Positions 9,034 to 17,356 of a DNA stretch of 47,699 nt are shown here, piece by piece (positions within the stretch are counted from its first letter, which is position 1; each line of letters starts with the position of its first letter). The position numbers and the translations under genes were made by a program. The stretch lies in assembly GCA_007694015.1 (NCBI GenBank), contig RECO01000169.1, positions 1-47,699 of the forward strand, given 5' to 3'. The DNA is from Geminicoccaceae bacterium (GTDB lineage: Bacteria > Pseudomonadota > Alphaproteobacteria > Geminicoccales > Geminicoccaceae). The notes beneath the pieces were generated by a model that worked only from the letters and a program-made list of their open reading frames with translations, did not search any database and was not told the DNA's origin.

Positions 9034-10323
9034 TTGCCCCGTGATTTCGGCGAAAGCCTCTACGACGTCCTGACCGGCGACGACGAGGGCCGCGCCTGCC
9101 GCGACATCCCGGACAGCGCGTGCCGAGAGCAGCCGCGCAACTTCCTCCTCCAGGCGTTGAGCCTGGCGGCGACCAAGACCGGCGACGGCCTCGCCGACGC
9201 CAAGCTGGTCCTGCCTTGGCTCCTCACCGCACTCGGGGCTCCCGCATCCGCCATCGGCCTGCTCGTCCCCGTGCGCGAAGCCCTGGCGCTGCTCCCGCAA
9301 CTCCTGATCTCGGCGCAAATCCGCGGCTTGCCGTTGCGCAAATGGGCCTGGGTCGCCGGCAGCATCGTCCAGGGCCTCGCCGTTCTGGCCATGACGCTCG
9401 CCGTGCTGACGCAGGAGGGTGCTGCTGCCGGCTGGACGGTCGTGGCCCTGCTCGCCGTCTTTGCCACCGCCCGCAGCGTCGCCTCGATCAGCCATAAGGA
9501 CGTGCTCGGCAAAACCGTCGACAAGCAGCGCCGCGGCACGGTCACGGGCGTCGCCGGCACCGTCTCCGCCGGGCTCGTGCTCGCCTTCGGCGTGGCGCTG
9601 GCCACGGGCTTCGTCCCACTCACCGTGACGAGCCTCGCCCTGGCCTTGATGGTCGCAGGCGCTCTCTGGCTTCTGGCCGCACTCCTCTTCGCCGGCCTGG
9701 TCGAAGAACCCGGCGCCACAGAAGGCGGCGCCAACGGCATCCGCGATGTCCTCGGCCAGTTCCGCCTGCTCGCCGACGACGCCCAACTCCGCCGCTTCAT
9801 CGCCGTGCGCGGCCTCTTGATCGGCACGGCCCTGGCGCCCCCCTACCTCCTCGCGCTCACCGGCGCCGATGGCGGCGCGGAACTGGGCGAACTCGGCCTC
9901 TTCGTCATCGCCGCCGGCATCGCCACGCTCACCAGCGCCTATGTCTGGGGCCGCTTCGCCGACCGCTCCAGCCGCCAGGTCCTGATCACGGCGGCCCTGC
10001 TCGGTGCCGTGGCGACGGCAGCCGCAGCCACCCTCGGCCCCACGGCACCGCTCGTCCTGCCGCTCCTCCTGTTCGTCCTCCTGGTCGCCCACCAGGGGGT
10101 GCGCCTCGGCCGCACGACCCATCTGGTCGACATGGCAGGCAAGGACGACCGCGCCGCCTACACCGCCCTCGCCAACACCACGATCGGCCTGTTGCTGCTC
10201 CTCGGCGGCGCCTTCGGTCTCATGGCCGACGCCCAGGGCGTGCCGCCCGTGCTTGCCACCTTCACCGTTATGGCGCTTGCCGCCGCCTGGCTCGCCCGCG
10301 GCCTCGCCGAGGTGCAGACTTGA
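9034..10323 (+). CDS. Major facilitator superfamily transporter
   Basis: The 429-residue protein has an N-terminal soluble stretch of about 35 residues and then about 12 hydrophobic segments, with a long cytoplasmic loop near the middle (QFRLLADDAQLRRF). DTKLVLPW-like and WGRFADRSSRQ segments resemble MFS loop motifs. No motif gives the substrate. The start is most likely TTG 9034: GGAG lies 6 bases upstream, and the 14 bases before it are identical to those before tkt. An in-frame TTG at 9007 has no ribosome site. The gene is divergent from the toxin-antitoxin pair, and a 31-base gap separates it from the serine hydrolase gene. Confidence 0.75.
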   Translation: MPRDFGESLYDVLTGDDEGRACRDIPDSACREQPRNFLLQALSLAATKTGDGLADAKLVLPWLLTALGAPASAIGLLVPVREALALLPQLLISAQIRGLPLRKWAWVAGSIVQGLAVLAMTLAVLTQEGAAAGWTVVALLAVFATARSVASISHKDVLGKTVDKQRRGTVTGVAGTVSAGLVLAFGVALATGFVPLTVTSLALALMVAGALWLLAALLFAGLVEEPGATEGGANGIRDVLGQFRLLADDAQLRRFIAVRGLLIGTALAPPYLLALTGADGGAELGELGLFVIAAGIATLTSAYVWGRFADRSSRQVLITAALLGAVATAAAATLGPTAPLVLPLLLFVLLVAHQGVRLGRTTHLVDMAGKDDRAAYTALANTTIGLLLLLGGAFGLMADAQGVPPVLATFTVMALAAAWLARGLAEVQT

Positions 10324-10354
10324 AGGCACGGGCCGGGCCGCCCAATCTCGACCC

Positions 10355-11371
10355 ATGAGCTACAGCCGCCGCACCGCCCTCGGCCTTTTCGCCGCCAACA
10401 GCCTCGCCGGTCCGGCGCTGGCCGTGCCCGCCCGCCGCCTCGATGCGCGCCTCCTGGAACGGGCCGCCGCCACCGCCCGGGGCCTCGACCAGCTGCACGC
10501 CCTGGTCGTCGCCGTCGACGGCACCACGGTCATGGCGGAGCGCTTCCGCGGCCCGCCCCTGGCGCGCGCCGTCAACATCAAGTCGCTCTCGAAGACGGTG
10601 CACGCCACCGTCGCCGGGCTGGCCATCGACCAGGGCATCCTCGAGGCCGTCGACCAGGAAGTCGCCCCCTTCCTCCAAGCCGACTTCCCGCCCCGCCCCG
10701 ACCCCCGGCTCTTCCGCCTCACCGTCGACCACCTCTTGACCATGCGCGCCGGCCTCGGCCGCACCTCGGGCGCCCATTACGGCCGCTGGGTCGCGAGCCC
10801 CAACTGGGTCCGCACGGCCCTGGCCGAGCCCTTCGTCGACGAACCGGGTGGGCGCATGCTCTACTCCACCGGCAGCTACCACCTGCTCTCGGCCGTCCTG
10901 TCCCGCGCCTCGGGCCGCTCCCTGCGTCAACTCACGCGCGAGCTTCTGGGCGACCCGCTCGGCATCGAGGTGCCGCCTTGGGTGCGCGACCCCCAAGGCC
11001 TCTATCTCGGCGGCAACGACATGGCGCTCACCCCCGACGCCTTGATCCGCCTGGGCGAACTCTACCGCCGGGGCGGGGTGTGGGACGGTCGCCACGTCCT
11101 CTCCCGCACGCGGATCGAGGCCGCCTGGACACCCCGCACGGCCTCGCCCTTCTCCGGCGACGCCTACGGCTATGGCTGGTTCGTCACCCGCCTGGGCGGC
11201 CAGCACAGCTTCTACGGCCGCGGCTTCGGCGGCCAGATGCTCTACGTCGTGCCGCGGGCGGGGCTCACCGTCGCCATGACCTCCGATCCGACCCGCCCGG
11301 CCCGCTCCGGCGGCCATGTCGCTGACCTCCACCACCTCATGTCCGCCTTCCTGATCCCCGCGGTCGCCTGA
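10355..11371 (+). CDS. Exported serine hydrolase, class C beta-lactamase/penicillin-binding fold
   Basis: The 338-residue protein carries the SxxK nucleophile motif in NIKSLSKTVHATVAG and a YxN-like triad in LYSTGSYHLLSAV. Near the C-terminus GRGFGGQMLYVVP stands where the KTG-equivalent occurs in this family. The N-terminus SYSRRTALGLFAANSLAGPALA has twin arginines before a hydrophobic stretch, suggesting Tat or Sec export. Proteins of this group include esterases, D-amino peptidases and D,D-peptidases; true beta-lactamase activity is not implied. It lies 96 bases before the ABC operon and 31 after the MFS gene, and could be co-transcribed with either. Confidence 0.82.
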   Translation: MSYSRRTALGLFAANSLAGPALAVPARRLDARLLERAAATARGLDQLHALVVAVDGTTVMAERFRGPPLARAVNIKSLSKTVHATVAGLAIDQGILEAVDQEVAPFLQADFPPRPDPRLFRLTVDHLLTMRAGLGRTSGAHYGRWVASPNWVRTALAEPFVDEPGGRMLYSTGSYHLLSAVLSRASGRSLRQLTRELLGDPLGIEVPPWVRDPQGLYLGGNDMALTPDALIRLGELYRRGGVWDGRHVLSRTRIEAAWTPRTASPFSGDAYGYGWFVTRLGGQHSFYGRGFGGQMLYVVPRAGLTVAMTSDPTRPARSGGHVADLHHLMSAFLIPAVA

Positions 11372-11467
11372 GCCCGCCTGACGGTGTGCAGCGCACGACT
11401 TGCCGCTTAACGCGCGACGACGAAGCTGTTATGCGAAGGTCGAACGAAGCCCAGGGAGGCACCAACG

Positions 11468-12769
11468 ATGAAAACGTGGCGCGCTGCGATCGCAGCGCTG
11501 GCTACCGCGTCCTTGTTCGGGACGGCGGCCGCAGCCGAGAAACCCAGCGAACTCCGGGTCGGTGTGACCACTTTCCTCTCCGGCCCCGCCTCGGTCTTCG
11601 GTGAGCCGGCGCGCGTCGGCGCCGAGATGATGGTCCGCGAGATCAACGAACGCGGCGGCATCGGCGGCGTGCCCGTGCGGCTGATCTTCGTCGACGAGGG
11701 CGCCGGCGGCGAGCACGTCGTCAGCGAGTTCCGCCGGCTGGTCGAGCAGGAGAACGTCGACGTGATGTTCGCCTCCATCTCCAGCGGCAATTGCAATGCG
11801 GTCGCCCCGCTCGCCGAAGATTTGGGCGTCTTGAACTTCATGTGGGACTGCGGCACCCAGCGCATCTTCGAGGAAGACGACTACCGCTACGTCTTCCGCA
11901 CCCAGGCCCACGCCACCCCGGAAATGCTGGCAACGCTCCTCTACCTGTTGAAGGCGAAGCCCGACTTCCAAACCATTGCCGTCGTCAACCAGGACTATGC
12001 CTGGGGGCGCGACAGCTGGGACATCTTCAGCACCGCCTTGCGCGCCCTGAAGCCCGACGTCCGCGTCGTCGCCGAGCTGTTCCCGCGCTTCGGTGCCCCC
12101 GACTACTCGACCGAGGTGACCCGCCTCGCCGCCCTTCGCCCCGACGTCATCCTCTCCACCTCCTGGGGCGGCGACCTCGACACCTTCATCCGCCAAGCGG
12201 CGCAGCGCGGTCTGTTGCAGCAGAGCACCTTCGTCCTGCCGCTCGCCGAAAGCTCGCTGGAGCGCCTCGGCCGCAGCCTGCCCCCCGGCCACATCATCGG
12301 TGCCCGCGGCGACCACTACTTCCTCCACCCCGAGTTCCGCGACGATCCCGACTTCCAGGGCTTCATGGAGGCGTTCCGCGCCGAAACCGGGGCTTATCCG
12401 ATCTACCCCGTGTTCCACATGAGCCAGGCGATCGCCGCCCTCGAAGCCGCCTATCTCCGCGCCATCGAGGCCAATGGCGGCGCCTGGCCCGAGCGCTCGC
12501 AGGTGGTCGACGCCATGGCAGGCCTGACCTTCCAGGGTCTCGGCCGCCCGGTCACCATCCGCGAGGACAACCAGGGCCTCGAGGCCCAGCTCATCGGCAT
12601 GACCATCCACGTCGACGAGTTCCCCTTCGCCGTCCTCGACGACATGGTCATCTACGATCCGCGCGACATCACCACGCCCGTGGGCATGAACTCGATCGAA
12701 TGGCTGCGCTCGTTGACCCCGGACTTCGTCGACAGCGTCCGCATCGACCGCTTCTCCCACGCCCAGTAA
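11468..12769 (+). CDS. Periplasmic substrate-binding protein of a Liv-type (HAAT) ABC transporter
   Basis: A Sec signal peptide (MKTWRAAIAALATASLFG, cleavage near AAA) precedes a type I periplasmic binding fold. Landmarks are VGVTTFLSGPASVFGEPARVGAEM, EINERGGIGGVPVRL and VVNQDYAWGRD. This is the LivK/Leu-Ile-Val-binding family, whose members bind branched-chain or other amino acids, amides or urea. The ligand is not readable here. At 433 residues it is slightly longer than LivK. GGGAGG lies about 8 bases upstream. It is the first gene of a five-gene operon with two permeases and two ATPases, all on plus with short gaps or overlaps. Confidence 0.88.
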   Translation: MKTWRAAIAALATASLFGTAAAAEKPSELRVGVTTFLSGPASVFGEPARVGAEMMVREINERGGIGGVPVRLIFVDEGAGGEHVVSEFRRLVEQENVDVMFASISSGNCNAVAPLAEDLGVLNFMWDCGTQRIFEEDDYRYVFRTQAHATPEMLATLLYLLKAKPDFQTIAVVNQDYAWGRDSWDIFSTALRALKPDVRVVAELFPRFGAPDYSTEVTRLAALRPDVILSTSWGGDLDTFIRQAAQRGLLQQSTFVLPLAESSLERLGRSLPPGHIIGARGDHYFLHPEFRDDPDFQGFMEAFRAETGAYPIYPVFHMSQAIAALEAAYLRAIEANGGAWPERSQVVDAMAGLTFQGLGRPVTIREDNQGLEAQLIGMTIHVDEFPFAVLDDMVIYDPRDITTPVGMNSIEWLRSLTPDFVDSVRIDRFSHAQ

Positions 12770-12807
12770 GCCACACCCACGGGATCCCGCACCGCTAGGC
12801 CGATCGC

Positions 12808-13713
12808 ATGACCCCGCAACTCGCCCTGTTGGCGACCCTCGATGGGATCGCCTACGCCGCACTCGTCTTCATGGTGGCCGTGGGCCTCACCATGATCTTC
12901 GGGGTCATGCGCATCCTCAACGTCGCCCATGGCAGCTTCTACGCCATCGGCGCCTACAGTGCGGCCAGCATCGTGCTTGGGCTCACCGCCGCCGGCATGA
13001 ACCCGTGGCTGGTGTTCCCGGGCCTGTTGCTGGCGGCGGTCGGTGTGGGTGCGGTCCTCGGCACCCTGATCGAGCGGCTGCTCTTGACCCGGATCTACAC
13101 CAAGGAACCGGTCCTCCAGCTGCTCGTCACCTTCGCCGTGTTCATGATCCTCGAAGACGTGCAGCGGCTGGTCTGGGGCGTGCGCCCCTATTTCGCCGCC
13201 GAGCCGGTCTACCTCCTCGGCAACGTCCAGGTGGTGGGCATCTTCTACACCGCCTATCAGCTCATCCTCCTGCCCACCGTCGCCCTGCTCGTGCTGGTGG
13301 GCCTGCGCCTGTTCCTGCGCCGCACCCTCAGCGGCCGCCTCATCGTCGCCGTCACCGAAGACCGCGAAATGGCGACGGCGCTGGGCATCAACGCCGGCCG
13401 CGTGTTCCTGCTCACCTTCGTCCTCGGCTCGACGCTTGCCGCCCTCGGCGGCGCACTCGCCTCGCCCACCACCTCGCTCGTGCCCGGCATCGGCGCCGAC
13501 ATGATCGTCCTCTCCTTCGCCGTCGTCGCCATCGCCGGGCTCGGCCAGGTCGAGGGGGCCGCCATCGCCGCCTTGATGATCGGCCTCGGCCGCTCCTTCG
13601 CCGTCTACGTCATGCCCGAACTCGAAGTGGTGGTGCCCTATCTCGTCATGGTGATCGTCCTCTTGATCCGCCCCGAAGGGCTCTTCGGCGTCGTCGAGCG
13701 CAGGCGCATCTGA
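12808..13713 (+). CDS. livH: Branched-chain amino acid type ABC permease, LivH family
   Basis: The 301-residue inner-membrane permease has about eight membrane segments. The N-terminus LDGIAYAALVFMVAVGLTMIFGVMRILNVAHGSFYAIGAY is the standard LivH opening (quoted in part). The ATPase-contact loop contains EDREMATALGINAGRVFLL, equivalent to the EAA-like loop of the family. It forms a heterodimer with the next gene product. It begins 38 bases after the binding-protein gene, and its stop overlaps the livM start as TGATG. Confidence 0.92.
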   Translation: MTPQLALLATLDGIAYAALVFMVAVGLTMIFGVMRILNVAHGSFYAIGAYSAASIVLGLTAAGMNPWLVFPGLLLAAVGVGAVLGTLIERLLLTRIYTKEPVLQLLVTFAVFMILEDVQRLVWGVRPYFAAEPVYLLGNVQVVGIFYTAYQLILLPTVALLVLVGLRLFLRRTLSGRLIVAVTEDREMATALGINAGRVFLLTFVLGSTLAALGGALASPTTSLVPGIGADMIVLSFAVVAIAGLGQVEGAAIAALMIGLGRSFAVYVMPELEVVVPYLVMVIVLLIRPEGLFGVVERRRI

Positions 13714-14681
13714 TGACCCAGCTCTCCTGGTTGCACCGCACCGTCATCCTGGCTTTGGCCCTGGGCGTCGCCGTCATGCCGACGCTCTACCCCTGGTCCC
13801 AAGTGCTGCTCACCTTGGCCCTTGCCAAAGGCCTCGCCGTGCTCGGCGTCGTCGTCCTGTTGCAGGCGGGCCAGGTCTCCTTCGGCCACGCCATGTTCGT
13901 CGCCATCGGCGCCTACAGCGCCACCTTCCTCGGCCGGGCGCTGGGCGGCGGCGACCTCGTCGTCGTGCTGCTCGGGGGGGTCTTGACCAGCGTCGCCTTC
14001 GGCCTCGTCATCGGCGTGTTCGTGGTCCGCTACCGCTACATCTTCTTCGGTATGCTCAACCTCGCCTTCTCGATGGTGCTGTTCTCGCTGTTGGAGAAGT
14101 TCTTCCACATCACCGGCGGCAGCGACGGCCTGCGCGTCCTGCGCCCGACCCTGTTCGGCCAAAGCCTCGACCGCGCCACCTTCGAGGGCATCCTCTTCTA
14201 CCTCACCCTCGCCTTGGCCCTCGGCCTCGGCTGGCTGGTCCACCGCTACCTGCAATCGCCCCTCGGCCAGGCGCTGAGCGCGGTGAAATCCAACGAAACG
14301 CGGCTCGAATATCTGGGCGTCTCCGCCCGCCACGTCCTGCTCGTCGGCTATGTCGTCTCCGCCGCGCTGTGCGGCCTCGGCGGGGTCATCATCGGCCTCG
14401 TCCAAGGCCTGGTCACGCCCGAACTCGGCTATTGGGTCCGCTCGGGCGAGCTCGTGTTCATCGCCATCCTCGGCGGGGCGTCCAACGTCACGGGCGCCTT
14501 CGCCGGTGCCCTCGTGTTCGAGGTGGTCCGCACCTACGCCGCCGCCTTCGCCGCCAACATCTGGCAGATGATCCTCGGTGGCGTTCTCCTGCTCATCGTG
14601 CTGTTCGCACCGGGCGGGCTGATCGCCCTCTACGGCAACAGCGTCAAAAAGCTGTTCGCCCGCACGAGGACCGAGCCATGA
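13713..14681 (+). CDS. livM: Branched-chain amino acid type ABC permease, LivM family
   Basis: The 322-residue permease carries the LivM-type segment QAGQVSFGHAMFVAIGAYSA and the coupling loop KSNETRLEYLGVSARHVLLVGYV. About nine to ten membrane segments are apparent. It pairs with LivH to form the membrane channel. The ATG overlaps the livH stop, and its own stop overlaps the livG ATG, so translation is tightly coupled. Confidence 0.92.
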   Translation: MTQLSWLHRTVILALALGVAVMPTLYPWSQVLLTLALAKGLAVLGVVVLLQAGQVSFGHAMFVAIGAYSATFLGRALGGGDLVVVLLGGVLTSVAFGLVIGVFVVRYRYIFFGMLNLAFSMVLFSLLEKFFHITGGSDGLRVLRPTLFGQSLDRATFEGILFYLTLALALGLGWLVHRYLQSPLGQALSAVKSNETRLEYLGVSARHVLLVGYVVSAALCGLGGVIIGLVQGLVTPELGYWVRSGELVFIAILGGASNVTGAFAGALVFEVVRTYAAAFAANIWQMILGGVLLLIVLFAPGGLIALYGNSVKKLFARTRTEP

Positions 14682-15418
14682 GCCCGCTGCTCCGCGTCGA
14701 GGACGTCCACATCCGCTTCGGCGGCGTCGTCGCCGCCGATGGCGTCTATCTCGACCTCGAACCGGGCGAGAGCCTCGCCATCATCGGCCCCAACGGTGCT
14801 GGCAAGACCACCTTCTTGAACATCTGCACGGGCTATCTGAAACCCACCGCCGGCCGCGTCCTGTTCGAAGGTAACGACATCACCGGCCAGCCGCCCCGCG
14901 CCATCGTCCGCCTCGGCATCGCCCGCGCCTTCCAAATCCCGCAGCTCTTCCTGGAGCACAGCGTCCTCGACAACATGCTGATCGCCGCAGCCGCCCGCAC
15001 CCGCGCCTGGAACCCGTTCCGCGCCATGGTCGCACTGCCCGAACGCGCGGAAATGATCGGCCTCCTGCGCCAGCTCGGCGTCGCCGACACCGCCGAACAG
15101 CGCGTCGACGGCCTGCCCGAGGGTGTCCGCAAGCTGGTCGACGTCGCCCTCGCACTGGCGCTGAAGCCGCGGCTCCTGCTCCTCGACGAGCCGACCAGCG
15201 GCGTCTCCAGCTCGGAGAAATTCCAGATCATGGACGCCTTGGTCCAGGCCCTGAAGAACCAGGCCGTCACCTCGGTCTTCGTCGAGCACGACATGGAAAT
15301 GGTCAGCCGCTACGCCCATCGCGTCGCGGTGTGGAACGGCGGCCGGGTGCAGATGGTCGGCACCCCCGCCGACGTGCTCGCCGACGCGGACGTGCGCCGC
15401 GACGTGGTGGGGATCTGA
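14678..15418 (+). CDS. livG: ABC transporter ATPase, LivG family, with atypical signature motif
   Basis: The 246-residue ATPase has an intact Walker A (GPNGAGKTT), Q-loop (FQIPQLF), Walker B (LLLLDEPTSG) and H-loop His (VEHDM). The signature (LSGGQ) motif reads LPEGV in GLPEGVRKLVDVALALA, lacking the usual Ser-Gly-Gly-Gln. Such a change usually makes one of the two ATP sites of a heterodimer weak. The partner LivF keeps SGGQ, so the transporter probably has one canonical and one degenerate site. From memory, a subgroup of LivG-like proteins shares this variant. The start overlaps livM as ATGA. Confidence 0.9.
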   Translation: MSPLLRVEDVHIRFGGVVAADGVYLDLEPGESLAIIGPNGAGKTTFLNICTGYLKPTAGRVLFEGNDITGQPPRAIVRLGIARAFQIPQLFLEHSVLDNMLIAAAARTRAWNPFRAMVALPERAEMIGLLRQLGVADTAEQRVDGLPEGVRKLVDVALALALKPRLLLLDEPTSGVSSSEKFQIMDALVQALKNQAVTSVFVEHDMEMVSRYAHRVAVWNGGRVQMVGTPADVLADADVRRDVVGI

Positions 15419-15421
15419 GCC

Positions 15422-16084
15422 ATGCTGGAACTCACCGACGTCGACGTCCACATCGAAGGCGTGCATGTCCTGCGCCGCGTCCGCTTCACCGTGAAATCCG
15501 GCGAAACCGCCGCCCTGATCGGCCGCAACGGGGCCGGCAAGACCACCACGCTCCGTGCCATCATGGGCTTCGCCCCGCTGACCGCCGGCCGCATCGCCGT
15601 AGGTTCCAAAGACGTCGCCACCGTGCCGCCGCACCAGCGCGCCGGCCTCGGCATCGGCTACGCGCCCGAAGACCGCCGCCTCTTCGCCGCCTTCGACGTC
15701 GAGGGCAATCTGCGCCTCGCCGGCGAAGTCCAGGGCATGAACCGCGCGACCTTGGATGCCCGCATGGCCGAAGTCTTCGACATCCTGCCCGAACTCACCA
15801 CGCTGCGCCGCCGCCCGGCGGGCTCGGTCAGCGGCGGCCAGGGCAAGATGGTGGCGCTCGGCCGTGCCTTGGTGCTGGCCGACAAGGTGATGCTCCTGGA
15901 CGAGCCCTTCCAAGGCCTCGCCCCGGTCCTCGCCCAGCGCTACGCCGAAGCGCTCCGCCGCCTGCGCGAACGCCGCCCCGACATTGCGCTCGTCATCACC
16001 GAAAGCAACCCCGCCCTCCTGCAGGGCTTCGTCGATACCATGCTCGAGATCGAGCGCGGCGAGGTCACCGTCGCCGCCGCGTGA
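15422..16084 (+). CDS. livF: ABC transporter ATPase, LivF family
   Basis: The 220-residue ATPase has Walker A GRNGAGKTT, signature VSGGQGKMVALGRAL, Walker B VMLLDEPFQGLAP and an S/T-type switch region VITESNP where the H-loop His would stand (Glu-Ser-Asn instead of a His). The Walker B glutamate is present. It forms the ATPase heterodimer with LivG. It begins 3 bases after the livG stop, closing the operon. It converges with the DUF3185 gene, with 13 bases between stops. Confidence 0.9.
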   Translation: MLELTDVDVHIEGVHVLRRVRFTVKSGETAALIGRNGAGKTTTLRAIMGFAPLTAGRIAVGSKDVATVPPHQRAGLGIGYAPEDRRLFAAFDVEGNLRLAGEVQGMNRATLDARMAEVFDILPELTTLRRRPAGSVSGGQGKMVALGRALVLADKVMLLDEPFQGLAPVLAQRYAEALRRLRERRPDIALVITESNPALLQGFVDTMLEIERGEVTVAAA

Positions 16085-16097
16085 GCGCCGAACCCGG

Positions 16098-16304
16098 TCA
16101 GCCGCGCCCGCGCAACGTGAGCAGCCCGCCGACCACCACGGCGGCCACGCCCAACACCACGTAGAGCATCGTGCTCTCGGTGAAGCGGCCGGTCAGCGTC
16201 TCGGCCACCTGCTCCACCGGCGCCTGCGACGCCTGATAGCCGAAGAACAACAACACGACACCCACAGCCAACAGGGCGATCCCTGCGATCCGGCTCATGC
16301 TCAT
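16098..16304 (-). CDS. Small DUF3185-like membrane protein
   Basis: The 68-residue protein has two membrane helices: RIAGIALLAVGVVLLFFGY at the N-terminus and MLYVVLGVAAVVVGGLLTL at the C-terminus. A short periplasmic or cytoplasmic loop containing ETLTGRFTEST joins them. This layout is that of DUF3185, a family of unknown function. ATG 16304 has GGAG 8 bases upstream; the longer frame upstream has no features of a protein. The 238-base gap up to the DinB gene holds one GC hairpin (16419-16437) and no gene. Confidence 0.75.
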   Translation of the reverse strand: MSMSRIAGIALLAVGVVLLFFGYQASQAPVEQVAETLTGRFTESTMLYVVLGVAAVVVGGLLTLRGRG

Positions 16305-16418
16305 GCCAGTCTCTCCTCGTCGCTTCCGGCCGCACCCGTGCGTGGACCTGCCCTGAAAACACGGCGCCACGGTGCGGGTTGCGCCGGTCGAGCGAGAAGG
16401 GAAGGGATCGAGAGGATC

Positions 16419-16437
16419 GGGGGGCTTTTGGCCCCCC
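16419..16437. repeat. GGGGGGC/GCCCCCC hairpin
   Basis: A 7-bp all-G/C stem with a TTTTG loop lies in the gap between the DUF3185 and DinB genes. Its 17-base core is identical to the complement of the hairpin at 48-70 and close to the three units at 18268-18368, so it is one of at least five copies of a small palindrome. No T run follows on either strand. Confidence 0.6.
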
Positions 16438-16542
16438 GCACCCCCCAACCGGCGGCGATGCCGCCGGAGTTTGCAAAGTCCAGGATTAAGAGGCCGAATT
16501 TCGTCGGGTCGGGGTGGTGCTGTGCCGCAAAAGCGTCGCGTT

Positions 16543-17049
16543 TCAGGTCTCGGGCAGGGCCCGCAGGTAGTAGATCAGGTCGAGGGCAGGGGCGTTGCGC
16601 CCGAGGCTGGTCAACAGCGTGTGGACCTGGCCTCGATGATGCGTCTGATGGTTGAAAAGGTGCGCCAGCACCAGGCGCCGGGGGTAGGCATGGCGCTTGC
16701 CGTCCATGCTCGCATAGGCCAAGGGCTCGTCCAGGCTGCCTGGATCGAGCTGATCGACGAAGTCGACGATGCGGTCGTCCCAGGCCGCCCGCGCCGCCAA
16801 CAGCTCACCGCGGTCCTCGTAGAGGACCTGATCGAGCGTCGTCACCGCCACCCCGACCTCCACCCCCATCCGCTGCAGCCACAACAGATCGACCAGCAAG
16901 AGATGGTTCCAGGTGAGGTGAATCGAGCCGAAAAAGGCGCCCGCATCCTGGCGGTAGGTCGCCTCGTCCAGATCGGCCAACGTCTCCGCCAGCCGCGCAT
17001 TCGCCCAGCGATTGTAACGGCCGAAGGTCCGAAATTGGTCGTGCAGCAT
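16543..17049 (-). CDS. DinB family protein
   Basis: The 168-residue protein has the four-helix DinB/DUF664 pattern. It begins with FGRYNRWANARL, followed by SIHLTWNHLLLVD and HLFNHQTHHRGQVHTLL. The three metal-ligand histidines of the family are present. DinB-like proteins include thiol-dependent metalloenzymes; the substrate here is unknown. The ATG lies 2 bases after the stop of the small membrane protein gene, in the panC operon. Confidence 0.85.
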   Translation of the reverse strand: MLHDQFRTFGRYNRWANARLAETLADLDEATYRQDAGAFFGSIHLTWNHLLLVDLLWLQRMGVEVGVAVTTLDQVLYEDRGELLAARAAWDDRIVDFVDQLDPGSLDEPLAYASMDGKRHAYPRRLVLAHLFNHQTHHRGQVHTLLTSLGRNAPALDLIYYLRALPET

Positions 17050-17051
17050 GG

Positions 17052-17339
17052 TCAAGCCCCGCGCACCACGGTCACCAGGATCTCGTAGAGGAGCATCACC
17101 GTCAAAAAGTGCCCGCAGGCAAAGACCAGCCGCTTGCGGAACGGGGTCCAAGCCTCGTCCTCGGCCAGCCGGCCCAAGGCCCGCCAGGTGCTCCAGAGAT
17201 AAACCCCCGCAAAGGCGGCAAGCCCCAGCATTCTGAGCCAGGTGCCCGGCAGCACCGCCATGAGCACCATCGCCAAGAACAGGGCAAACCCGTTCATCAC
17301 CACGACGATGGCGACGTTGATGAAGGCCTGCTTCAGCAT
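17052..17339 (-). CDS. Small membrane protein of unknown function
   Basis: The 95-residue protein has three hydrophobic segments: FINVAIVVVMNGFALFLAMV, MLGLAAFAGVYLW and GHFLTVMLLYEILVTVV. I do not recognise a family. It lies between panC (17 bases upstream) and the DinB gene (2 bases downstream) and is surely in their transcript. The ATG at 17339 gives the shortest sensible protein; the frame runs on upstream only as the shadow of panC. Confidence 0.65.
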   Translation of the reverse strand: MLKQAFINVAIVVVMNGFALFLAMVLMAVLPGTWLRMLGLAAFAGVYLWSTWRALGRLAEDEAWTPFRKRLVFACGHFLTVMLLYEILVTVVRGA

Positions 17340-17356
17340 GTTGCCCGACGCTGCAC

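Noticed and set aside
10355-11371. Antibiotic-resistance beta-lactamase
   Set aside because: The SxxK fold covers many esterases and peptidases; the third motif is not the usual KTG of true class C beta-lactamases.
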